From the NCBI GenBank assembly GCA_045599005.1, contig JAZRVF010000026.1, positions 71,060 through 135,059 of the forward strand: DNA of 64,000 nt, in the 5' to 3' direction. Shown here one piece after another: positions 25,053-32,851 of the stretch (the stretch's first letter is position 1; every line of letters begins with the position of its first letter). The translations under genes and the position numbers were made by a program. Under the pieces are notes generated by a model that was given only the letters and a program-made list of their open reading frames with translations, searched no databases and was not told the DNA's origin. The DNA comes from Treponema_I sp045599005. Lineage in GTDB: Bacteria; Spirochaetota; Spirochaetia; Treponematales; Treponemataceae.

Positions 25053-25664
25053 TTATTCCTCTTCTGATTCTGAATTCAACCGTGATTTCTTATTCTTTCC
25101 GGCAGCTTTCCAGATAAGAATGACTGCGATACAGATTACAACAGCAGCGGCAGCCTCAAGAAGACTGTTGGAGATAAGAACGGTCCATACAACTTCCCAG
25201 GTGATTGCTTTGTAGATGACAACCAGGGATCCAAGTACCAGAATTGTGTTTACCAGTGTTCCGACAAAAGCTGCGATTCCGTCACCGACGATAGAAACAG
25301 CACTGTTTTTTGAGGACTGGAAGGGTTTTGCCACAAAATAAACTGCAGGCGCGATCAGAATGCGGGGCAGAACTGATACAACAGGGTTTACGAAAAGAAG
25401 ATCCAGTCCTGTGCCCTGTGTAGCTGCAAGAATCAGTGATGTAAGACCGAAAATTGCACCGATGCACATACCGGGGATAAGTCCGAAAAGAAGTGTTCCA
25501 AGAATTACGGGAACGTGAAGAATTGTGATAGAGGCGCCTGAAAACCATGGAATCATTCCGAGGCGTGTGAAACCGAAAAGAACTGTAAGGGCGCCCAGGG
25601 CACCGACTGCTGCAATGTTTTTAAGATGTTTTGTTTTTTTTGTTGAATTGATCTGTTCTGACAT
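25053..25664 (-). CDS. ECF transporter S component (substrate unknown)
   Basis: A 203-residue membrane protein with about six hydrophobic segments, a positively charged N-terminus and a typical S-component core: ITILHVPVILGTLLFGLIPG, then GAIFGLTSLILA. S components bind a vitamin or other micronutrient and pair with a shared EcfA/EcfT energising module, which is not in this window. The substrate is not clear from sequence. It heads an operon with trkA, trkH and an SGNH esterase. Its leader can fold into an interlocked pseudoknot, which hints at ligand control. The start follows TAGGA. Confidence 0.75.
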   Translation of the reverse strand: MSEQINSTKKTKHLKNIAAVGALGALTVLFGFTRLGMIPWFSGASITILHVPVILGTLLFGLIPGMCIGAIFGLTSLILAATQGTGLDLLFVNPVVSVLPRILIAPAVYFVAKPFQSSKNSAVSIVGDGIAAFVGTLVNTILVLGSLVVIYKAITWEVVWTVLISNSLLEAAAAVVICIAVILIWKAAGKNKKSRLNSESEEE

Positions 25665-25701
25665 GTTTAGTTCCTAGTCTGTAGAAAGTGTTAGAGTACA
25701 T

Positions 25702-25781
25702 GACACCTGGAGAAACTGCGGATAAGGTGTCTGATGCTTCCGCAGTCCTGAAGAGGCCCAGAACCGGAGTCCGGGAGCCTC
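25702..25781 (-). ncRNA. Candidate structured leader (riboswitch-like pseudoknot) upstream of the ECF operon
   Basis: On the minus strand, ACTGCGGA (25739-25746) pairs perfectly with TCCGCAGT (25715-25722), and GACACCT (25725-25731, inside that loop) pairs perfectly with AGGTGTC (25702-25708). The order is A, B, A', B', the arrangement of an H-type pseudoknot, with loops of 7, 2 and 6 bases. Upstream is a further hairpin closed by GAGGC/GCCTC (25777-25781 with 25753-25757). The structure ends 37 bases before the ECF start codon and lies after the terminator of the upstream gene. I cannot assign a known riboswitch class. Confidence 0.5.
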
Positions 25782-25786
25782 CAAGT

Positions 25787-25821
25787 AAAAAAACAATGCC
25801 TGCCGGATCTGACAGGCATTG
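25787..25821 (-). terminator. Terminator of the 5'-nucleotidase gene
   Basis: CAATGCCTG (25813-25821 region) and CAGGCATTG arms form a 9-base-pair stem followed by seven T on the minus strand. Confidence 0.85.
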
Positions 25822-25868
25822 CTCTGTCAGCCAGATGAAAAACACTGACTGACTTCGACAGCTGCTGA

Positions 25869-27443
25869 TCAGTCTTTTACACCACCGATAACAGTGATGC
25901 GTCCGTCTGTGACGGGAGTCAGCGGGGCGCCCAGTGACTGAGCGTATTCAACAACAGCATCGCTCATGAGCATTGATGTGTTGTATGTATCGATGCTTCT
26001 TGTAAGAACTGTGTATCCGTCTCCACCGTTTGACAGGTAGTCGTTTGTTACCATGCGGTATGTTGCGGAAGGATCAATGGGTTCACCGTTGATCAGAACG
26101 TCAGAAATGCGTCCGTTGTTTCCGTTTTCATCGAATTCCAGTGTGTAGGAAACTTCTTTTGACATCTGGAGGAATCCACCGGCACCCTGGTTGAGTGTAG
26201 GAATGAAGTCAGCGAAGTCCATCATGTCTTCACCTGTAAGTGTGATCACGTATACGTAGTTTTCGAAGGGGAGAACTGTCATGATGTTTTCGCGTGTTAC
26301 ATCACCTGCAGGAAGGCTTGCACGGATGTTACCACCGTTTGTGAAGCCGAAGTCAACAGAAACACCGTGGTTGCGGACATAACCTACCAGAGCGTCTGCT
26401 ACCAGGTCTCCGATAGGAGTTTCCCATTTGCGGCTCCATTTGTTACCGGCGTCAAAAGCAGCTGTTGTTTTAAGAACAACTTCCTTGAGGCTTGCATTTG
26501 ATTCCTGGATGTAAGGATCGAGCATTGCAAGAACTTCAGCATCGGCAGGGAAAGCTTCTGATGTGATTTCCACAGGAGCCCATTCAAATCCGACCAGTTT
26601 TCCGTTCTTGATTGAAAGAGTACCGGTTCCCACATATTTTCCCCATTCGTTTGAGGAAACGATGTAAGTTCCGTTTACACATGCAGGTTCTGTCATGAAA
26701 GAATGTGAGTGACCGTCAACAATCAGGTCGATTCCGTCAACAGCCTCTGCAACTTTGATTGATGTGTTCTGGTCAGCTGTCTCAAGAACATCTCCAAGGT
26801 GACCCAGCAGGATAACGATGTCACAGTTCTTTTCGTTGCGGAGCAGGTCAACCATGTCTGCTGCAGCTTCAATCTCATCAATGAATGTAAGGCTTGCATC
26901 AGGGCTTGCGATTGTAAGTGTGCGGAGTGTTGTAAGACCGAAGATACCTACGCGGAAACCGACGTAATCTTTGATAAGATAGGGGCGTCCGAGATAATCT
27001 CCGTCTTCGTCAACGATGTTTGCACATACAAAAGGATAATCTGCAATCTCCATCTGAGTCAGAAGAACATCAAGACTGCTGTCGAATTCATGGTTTCCGA
27101 ATGCCGCTGCCTCATAACCCATCAGGTTATAAGCCATGATGTCCGGTTCTGCGTGGAACATGTTTGAAAGTGCGGAACCTGTGTTGATGTCACCTGCATC
27201 GAGAAGAAGAATGTTGCCGCCTTCTTCACGTACACTCTTGATGTAAGTTGCGCGTTCTGCGAGACCGTATTTTCCGTCCTTGGAAAGTGTTGCTCCGTGG
27301 TGATCGTTTGTGTGCATGATCTTGAGTGTGTACACTGTATCGGGATCACGGATAACTCTACTGCCAGATGCTGCGAATGCAACACTGCTGAAAATGAATG
27401 CGATTGCAACAATCAATGCTGCAATTTTGCCAGCTTTTTTCAT
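25869..27443 (-). CDS. 5'-nucleotidase/UshA-family phosphoesterase, exported
   Basis: A 524-residue periplasmic or surface nucleotidase, which dephosphorylates nucleotides so that nucleosides can be taken up. An N-terminal signal peptide (basic start, hydrophobic core, SVAFAAS cleavage region) precedes the metallophosphatase domain with KIMHTNDHHG, GNHEFDSS and VDGHSHSF. The C-terminal nucleotide-binding domain has FTNGGNIRASLPAG and SNGGDGYTVL. The start is ATG at 27443, after AGGAGG with 5-base spacing; a TTG one codon upstream is less likely. A near-consensus promoter lies upstream. Confidence 0.93.
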   Translation of the reverse strand: MKKAGKIAALIVAIAFIFSSVAFAASGSRVIRDPDTVYTLKIMHTNDHHGATLSKDGKYGLAERATYIKSVREEGGNILLLDAGDINTGSALSNMFHAEPDIMAYNLMGYEAAAFGNHEFDSSLDVLLTQMEIADYPFVCANIVDEDGDYLGRPYLIKDYVGFRVGIFGLTTLRTLTIASPDASLTFIDEIEAAADMVDLLRNEKNCDIVILLGHLGDVLETADQNTSIKVAEAVDGIDLIVDGHSHSFMTEPACVNGTYIVSSNEWGKYVGTGTLSIKNGKLVGFEWAPVEITSEAFPADAEVLAMLDPYIQESNASLKEVVLKTTAAFDAGNKWSRKWETPIGDLVADALVGYVRNHGVSVDFGFTNGGNIRASLPAGDVTRENIMTVLPFENYVYVITLTGEDMMDFADFIPTLNQGAGGFLQMSKEVSYTLEFDENGNNGRISDVLINGEPIDPSATYRMVTNDYLSNGGDGYTVLTRSIDTYNTSMLMSDAVVEYAQSLGAPLTPVTDGRITVIGGVKD

Positions 27444-27503
27444 CAAATCCTCCTGATTTGCTCTCCTGCAATTAATGCGCGGATAAAAAAATTTTCTGAT
27501 TAA

Positions 27504-27532
27504 TTAGTACTCAATTATGGGAATTCTGTCAA
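27504..27532 (-). promoter_or_regulatory. Strong promoter of the 5'-nucleotidase gene
   Basis: On the minus strand: perfect TTGACA (27527-27532), spacer of 17, TACTAA (27504-27509), about 60 bases before the start codon. Confidence 0.75.
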
Positions 27533-27662
27533 ATCAATGACAGAGGGCAATCCGGTGCACGGAATCTGAAATTCAGTGTCCTGGAATACTCTGCAACCCT
27601 TGATATTATGGTATATTTTCCAGTAAAATTCGCTGAAAACTAACGATTTTGCGCAGATATTG

Positions 27663-27671
27663 TGCTATAAT
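27663..27671 (+). promoter_or_regulatory. Extended -10 promoter of the exported-protein gene
   Basis: TGCTATAAT is a perfect extended -10, with no clear -35. It lies 64 bases before the ATG at 27736. Together with the 5'-nucleotidase promoter this accounts for the 292-base intergenic region. Confidence 0.6.
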
Positions 27672-27735
27672 CAATCAGTATAAAAAAAGTTTGGAATCCC
27701 TTTTCCTGCTTTTATCAATACACATTGAGGTTCTT

Positions 27736-28863
27736 ATGAAAAGATTCGCTCATGCGCGTGTTGCCTGCTGTCTGCTGATTCTTCTGTTCTCCGGCATGTT
27801 GTTTGCCCAGAGTCTGGAAGAGATGCTGACGCAGATTGATCATGCCTTCATGCAGAAATCTCCGCAGACAGTCCGTGCGATTCTGGAAAAAACCTACGGC
27901 TCGGAAGACTACAGTATTCTTGAAAAATATGTCCTGAGCAGTTCAAAAGGTCTTTTCATTACAAATCAGCTTGAGTTGATTCAGGAAATGACGCTGGCTG
28001 TAATTGACGTAAACCTGGGCTCTGAGGAAGCACTGAGTTTGTACTACGTTGTCGAGAATACTCTGGAGAAACGACGTGCCCTGCATGCGGAGGAAGAAAA
28101 ACTTGCCGCTGTCCAGAAGGAAAAGGAAGCCGCTTACATCGAAAGTGTTCCGGAATTGGTAAAAGCCAAGGCAGAAGCTGATTATGAGATTCCTGTCAAT
28201 ACTGAATCCGGTGAGAAAGTGTTCATCAAACCTGCAGTAGCCCACCGCGGCGATACAGTCTGGAACGGGGCGATCAACGCAGCGGATCTGGGACTTGTTC
28301 TGGCTCCGGGTACTTCTCCCGCAATCAAGCTCTGTTATGGTCTGGGAGTCTCTACTGACCTGATCTATTATGGAAAAGGATTCTCTATCGGTGCAACGGT
28401 CAATGCCGCCATCCAGCCGATTTCTCTTTCTGCCGGAAGCAGATCAACTTCAGATGTCATCTGGGATTTCTCTTTTGTTCCGCTCATTTCAATCAGTGAT
28501 CTTGATACACCCAATGTTTATCTGCGTCTCGGTTTCATGGCACAGCAGTACAACAACATTCCCGGCACCGGTTCACACAAAGAGATCTTCTATTCACCTG
28601 TTGTCGGTCTCAACTACAGGAATGTTCTTCTGGGACCTGCAATCTTTGACTTCTATGCAGAATATTATCCGGGTCATATCGCATACCGCGGAATCCAGTC
28701 AGCTTTTGCATTCGGTGCCAATGTGAATATGCCGATTGTCGACATGTCCCATCTTTCATTGATTCTTTCAGGATCAATCAGAGACAACTGTTTTATTCAG
28801 GACAATAATTTTTCAAATCGTTTCCATTTAACATTAGGAATTGGAGTTAAGAGAGATGAATAA
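27736..28863 (+). CDS. Exported protein with helical N-terminus and beta-rich C-terminus
   Basis: A 375-residue protein with a signal peptide (MKRFAHARV, hydrophobic core, MLFAQS cleavage). Residues about 25-130 are predicted mostly helical, with many Glu and Lys. From about residue 160 on, short alternating amphipathic strands with aromatic ends (IKLCYGLGVSTDLIYYGKG, VYLRLGFMAQQYNN, LTLGIGVKRDE) look like an outer-membrane barrel. No family recognised. The start follows TTGAGG. It overlaps the next gene by 8 bases, so the two are translationally coupled; the partner is a Gln-rich signalling protein. Confidence 0.7.
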   Translation: MKRFAHARVACCLLILLFSGMLFAQSLEEMLTQIDHAFMQKSPQTVRAILEKTYGSEDYSILEKYVLSSSKGLFITNQLELIQEMTLAVIDVNLGSEEALSLYYVVENTLEKRRALHAEEEKLAAVQKEKEAAYIESVPELVKAKAEADYEIPVNTESGEKVFIKPAVAHRGDTVWNGAINAADLGLVLAPGTSPAIKLCYGLGVSTDLIYYGKGFSIGATVNAAIQPISLSAGSRSTSDVIWDFSFVPLISISDLDTPNVYLRLGFMAQQYNNIPGTGSHKEIFYSPVVGLNYRNVLLGPAIFDFYAEYYPGHIAYRGIQSAFAFGANVNMPIVDMSHLSLILSGSIRDNCFIQDNNFSNRFHLTLGIGVKRDE

Positions 28864-31309
28864 ACGTTTTTTCACAACACTTCTTTTTTTGGTTCTGGCC
28901 TCAGGAATGATTTTCTGCCAGAGTACTCTCGTTTCCCGCTATGTTGACGGGGCTAACAAGGCTTACGTCAACGGTAATAATGCTGACGCTTTCAAATACA
29001 TCAACATGGCCCTGGGACAGTATGAAGCAGGCAAAGTGCCGGACAACGTCATTTCTCTTGCTCAGGCGATTTATTCGGATTATCTCAGGGATGTGAAAGC
29101 TTCCGGTGATACTGTTGCTTTTGCAGAGTTCCGCCAGTGGGGTTCTGAATTCCCTTCTGTAATAGATGCAAAACTGACTCGTGAGATCAATCAGGTTCAG
29201 ACCCAGTTTGATGCTGAAGCAGCACAGATTGAGAAGCTCCGAATTGAGACAGAAGCCCTTAAAGTGGCAAGCAACATGGGACAGGGTGCAAGTTCCGAGC
29301 AGACTGAAGCCTTGATTGCTGCAAACAATACGCTTATGTCAAAGATTGACGAACTGTCTGCTTCTCAGGAACAGACAGCATTGGCTTACCAGCAGAGTCA
29401 GGAGCAGATTGCAGCCATGCAGCTCCAGCAGCAGCAGACAACACAGGCTTTGAAGGATGCTCAGGCGCAGCAGCAGCAGACAGCCCAGATTTTCGCTGAT
29501 GCCCAGAAACAGTCAGCACAGGCTCTGGAAGCGGCCCAGGCACAGCAGCAGCAGACAGCTCTTGCATTCCAGCAGAGTCAGGAACAGATTGCGGCAATGC
29601 AGGCACAGCAGCAGCAGACAGCCCAGGCTATGAAGGAAGCCCAGGATCAGGCAGCAATGGCTCTTCAGTCCGCACAGCAGCAGACAGCCCAGGCTGCAAA
29701 AGCAATTCAGGATGCCCAGAACCAGGCTGCCCAGTCTATGCAGGCTGCACAGGCTCAGGTGGAAGCAATGAAGCAGGTTCAGGAGCAGACAACCATGGCT
29801 CTGGCTGATGCACAGAAAACTGCAATTCAGGCTACGGAAGCACTGAAAAATGCAAATGATCAGACAAGCCAGGCTATAAAAGAAAACCAGGCTTTGACAG
29901 AACAGGCTCTGAAACAGACCAATTCGCTTCTGGCTCAGAATCAGCAGGTTCTGACACAGGGCCAGAAGGAAACAAACCAGCTGATCCAGACAACAAATCA
30001 GACACTTCAGAATACAACACAGTCTCTTCAGACAACCACTCAGACATTGCTGAACAGTCAGGAGCAGACAAACCAGGCACTGCAGTCAACCACAAAAACG
30101 ATTTTGGACGGGCAGCAGCAGACAAACCAGGCACTGCAGTCAACCACAAAGACGATTCTTGACGGGCAGCAGCAGACAAACCAGACACTGCAGTCAACCA
30201 CAAAGACGATTCTTGACGGACAGGAGCAGACAAACCAGACGCTGCAGTCAACCACAAAGTCAATTCTTGATGGTCAGGAACAGGCAAATCTGACATTGCA
30301 GGCAACATCCCAGACACTGATTCAGAATCAGGAAGAGACAAGCGCGGCGATCAATGAAAGTCTGCAGGCGCAGACTTTGCTTCAGGAACAGCAGAAAGAA
30401 GCAATGGAGAATGTTCTTGTAGGTATTGAAAACACCGCGGAAGCTTCAAAGGCTTCGACAAAGCAGATTATGATTGTGCTGGCTGTTCTTGTGGGACTGA
30501 TTTTTATCGGAATCATTGCCGCGATCATCAGTATCTCAATGTCAAGAAAACAGCAGAAACTGTTTGCAGAGACTCTGCGTGTTGTAAGTGAGCTGCAGCG
30601 TATTCCTCTGGAAGCTTCCAGCAATTACAACAATCTCAGCCTTGAAGATCTTTACAGTGGAATGCGTGCTCTTGAGTCAGCAAACAGTGAGGCAAAAAGC
30701 GGTCGAAAAGCCCTTCAGCAGTTTGACAAGAAAGAAGTGAATGACGAACTCCGTGCCGAACTCCGTGATCTTGCCACTGCATGTGAACGCTGGGGTCAGA
30801 AAATTGATAAAATCACCAACCGCAAGAACAATTCCAAAAATGTTGCGGAACTGGTATTCAAAATCGCACAGAAAATGGATCTTGGAGAGTACACTTCAAT
30901 GCTTTATTTCTGTGCCGCAATGGTTTATGACATTGGATTCCTCAATCTGGATGAAAACCTTCTGAACAAAGGTTCACTTACTGAGGAAGAGAAATATCAG
31001 ATCCGCAGCCATGTCCGCGAAGGAATCAAACTGATTGATTTTGTGCCGGAGAAATTCAAATCTGTGTTTGTGGAAGCAATCCTTATGCATCATGAAAATC
31101 TGGACGGATCCGGTTATCCTGACGGATTGCATGATAAACAGATTCCTGCAGTTTCACGGCTTATCCGTGTTGTAGAATCATTCATTGCTCAGATTTCAAA
31201 GCGCAATTATCATGGCATTTTCGACAAGGAAACTGCAATCAGTGAACTGCGAAAATATCCGGAACGTTACGATCAGACAATTGTAAACGCATTGGATACT
31301 TTGATCTGA
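28856..31309 (+). CDS. Gln-rich coiled-coil transmembrane protein with degenerate HD-GYP domain
   Basis: An 817-residue protein with a signal peptide (MNKRFFTTLLFLVLASGMIFCQ), a small helical domain (25-120), a long glutamine-rich coiled coil (about 125-535) containing QQQQTAQ and QTNQALQSTTKTILDGQQ repeats, one transmembrane helix at about 540-562 and a cytoplasmic C-terminal HD-GYP-like domain (about 620-817). HD-GYP enzymes hydrolyse cyclic di-GMP. Here the core His is replaced: Tyr691-Asp692 in MVYDIGFLNLDE, where the family has LHDIGK. The HHENLDGSGYPDGL block (about 746) is kept. It may therefore sense rather than cleave c-di-GMP. The start follows GGAGTTAAG. Confidence 0.75.
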   Translation: MNKRFFTTLLFLVLASGMIFCQSTLVSRYVDGANKAYVNGNNADAFKYINMALGQYEAGKVPDNVISLAQAIYSDYLRDVKASGDTVAFAEFRQWGSEFPSVIDAKLTREINQVQTQFDAEAAQIEKLRIETEALKVASNMGQGASSEQTEALIAANNTLMSKIDELSASQEQTALAYQQSQEQIAAMQLQQQQTTQALKDAQAQQQQTAQIFADAQKQSAQALEAAQAQQQQTALAFQQSQEQIAAMQAQQQQTAQAMKEAQDQAAMALQSAQQQTAQAAKAIQDAQNQAAQSMQAAQAQVEAMKQVQEQTTMALADAQKTAIQATEALKNANDQTSQAIKENQALTEQALKQTNSLLAQNQQVLTQGQKETNQLIQTTNQTLQNTTQSLQTTTQTLLNSQEQTNQALQSTTKTILDGQQQTNQALQSTTKTILDGQQQTNQTLQSTTKTILDGQEQTNQTLQSTTKSILDGQEQANLTLQATSQTLIQNQEETSAAINESLQAQTLLQEQQKEAMENVLVGIENTAEASKASTKQIMIVLAVLVGLIFIGIIAAIISISMSRKQQKLFAETLRVVSELQRIPLEASSNYNNLSLEDLYSGMRALESANSEAKSGRKALQQFDKKEVNDELRAELRDLATACERWGQKIDKITNRKNNSKNVAELVFKIAQKMDLGEYTSMLYFCAAMVYDIGFLNLDENLLNKGSLTEEEKYQIRSHVREGIKLIDFVPEKFKSVFVEAILMHHENLDGSGYPDGLHDKQIPAVSRLIRVVESFIAQISKRNYHGIFDKETAISELRKYPERYDQTIVNALDTLI
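30065..30280 (+). repeat. Four tandem 54-bp coding repeats
   Basis: Units of 54 bases at 30065, 30119, 30173 and 30227 encode QTNQALQSTTKTILDGQQ with few changes. They keep frame and extend the coiled coil, so copy-number change would alter coil length by 18 residues. Confidence 0.85.
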
Positions 31310-31329
31310 TAAAAATCAACTTAAAAGGA

Positions 31330-31361
31330 AGACTGCCTTGTTACGGGGCAGTCTTTTTTTT
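31330..31361 (+). terminator. Terminator of the Gln-rich protein gene
   Basis: AGACTGCC and GGCAGTCT arms followed by eight T. Confidence 0.85.
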
Positions 31362-31402
31362 GTCCAAAGAATCCTGATGGGCATTGTGGTGTGCAGTCAT
31401 AA

Positions 31403-31437
31403 AAAAACAGCCCGAGTTTTTACTCAGACTGTTTTCT
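31403..31437 (-). terminator. Terminator after hisD
   Basis: On the minus strand, AAAACAGTCTGAGT pairs with ACTCGGGCTGTTTT (wobbles included), followed by a T run. Confidence 0.75.
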
Positions 31438-31469
31438 TTAGCTTGTGGAATCTGGTTTTTGAAAATCGG

Positions 31470-32804
31470 TTACAGTCGTGCGCGTGCGGCGGCGGCGTGT
31501 CCCTCAAGACCTTCTGTACGGCCTAGAACATCGGCAGTCTGCGCAGATCTCACAACACCTTCCTTGATGGATCCATCAGAGTTTTCCTCAGTGCGGAGTG
31601 TGGTGACTGTTTTAATGAAATGCCGCACTGAAAGACCGCCCGTAAAGCGTGCGCTTCCTGATGTCGGCAGAACATGATTAAGACCGGCTGCATAGTCGCC
31701 AAGAACTTCCGCTGCATAGTGTCCTACAAAAAGTGTTCCATAATTATGTACTTTTGAAAGCAGGTAATCTCGGTCAGAACCTTCGTCAAAAGCAACCTCC
31801 AGATGTTCGGGAGCTTTTCTGTTTGCAATTTCCGCAGCTTCATCCAGGTCCTGCGCCACAATAATCAGACCGTTGTTGCGGACTGAAGCAAGGGCGGTTT
31901 CCCTGGTTGAAAGGCTTGAAAGCTGAATATCTACCTGGGCTGCAACTTTTTCCGCAAGTTCTGCTGATGTAGTGACAAGGACTGCCTGTGCATCGGCATC
32001 GTGTTCAGCCTGTGCGAGCAGATCTGCCGCAACCCATGCCGGATTCGCGCTGTCATCCGCAATAACAAAGGCTTCTGTAGGACCGGCAACAAAATCTATG
32101 CCTACAGTTCCGTAAAGAATGCGTTTTGCTTCCTGGACAAACTTATTTCCGGGGCCCACAATTACATCACAGCGGGGAACAGATGCAGTTCCATAAGCCA
32201 TTGCGGCAACAGACTGTGCTCCTCCGCAGGCAAACACTTTTGTGATGCCGCAGATGTGGGCAGCTGCCATAATGTTTTCATCAGCCCAGGGAAGATCCGG
32301 ATTCTCAGGGTGTCTGCGGGGCGGTGTACAAAGCACAATTTCTTTTGTCCCTGCGGCTTTGGCAGGAGCGGCGCACATAATCAGCGTTGAGAAAAGAGGG
32401 AATCTTCCGGCAGGTGCATAAAGTCCGGCCCTTTCCACAGCGATGGTTTTCTGTCCGGTAATCAGTCCGGGAGCAAGTTCAGTCTCAAAATCTGTGAAAC
32501 AGTTCCGCTGCTGTCTGGCAAAATCAAAAGTCAGCTTATATGTGTAACTGAGTGCCGCAAAAAGTTCCGGATTCTCCTTCTGGAGTTTTTCTGCAGCACG
32601 TGCAAGATCGGCGGGATCAATCAGAAGGGATTTCGGTGCTGCCTGATCGAATTTCTCGCTCATCTGATGCAAAGCCTGATCTCCGTCTTTGCGCACAGAA
32701 TCAATGATTCCCTGAACAATGTCATGGACATCGCTGGCAATTTTGCGTGGCAGGTAAAAATCCTGAGAGATTTCCTTTGAACTGATGATTTTCATTTCAG
32801 CCAT
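31470..32804 (-). CDS. hisD: Histidinol dehydrogenase
   Basis: HisD performs the last two steps of histidine synthesis, oxidising L-histidinol to L-histidine with NAD and a catalytic zinc. The 444-residue protein has the family landmarks ERAGLYAPAGRFPL, CGGAQSVAAMAYGT, IVGPGNKFVQEAKRI, DFVAGPTEAFVIAD, LLAQAEHDADAQAVL and LPTSGSARFTGGLSV. The usual GPSE motif reads GPTE here, a conservative change. The start follows AAGGA. It lies 47 bases after the HisA-HisI-HisE fusion on the same strand, so the two form a his operon, possibly with the cation transporter gene. Confidence 0.95.
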   Translation of the reverse strand: MAEMKIISSKEISQDFYLPRKIASDVHDIVQGIIDSVRKDGDQALHQMSEKFDQAAPKSLLIDPADLARAAEKLQKENPELFAALSYTYKLTFDFARQQRNCFTDFETELAPGLITGQKTIAVERAGLYAPAGRFPLFSTLIMCAAPAKAAGTKEIVLCTPPRRHPENPDLPWADENIMAAAHICGITKVFACGGAQSVAAMAYGTASVPRCDVIVGPGNKFVQEAKRILYGTVGIDFVAGPTEAFVIADDSANPAWVAADLLAQAEHDADAQAVLVTTSAELAEKVAAQVDIQLSSLSTRETALASVRNNGLIIVAQDLDEAAEIANRKAPEHLEVAFDEGSDRDYLLSKVHNYGTLFVGHYAAEVLGDYAAGLNHVLPTSGSARFTGGLSVRHFIKTVTTLRTEENSDGSIKEGVVRSAQTADVLGRTEGLEGHAAAARARL

Positions 32805-32851
32805 AATCTTTTCCTTTTGATTGATGATGTAAGTTTCAGCAGAACCTGTAA

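Noticed and set aside
25621..25845. 74-codon minus-strand frame across the ECF leader
   Set aside because: It runs through the terminator hairpin and the candidate pseudoknot, and no ribosome site lies before it.
30065..30280. Direct repeats of about 54 bases considered as a CRISPR array
   Set aside because: The units are tandem without unique spacers, stay in frame and lie inside a coding region.
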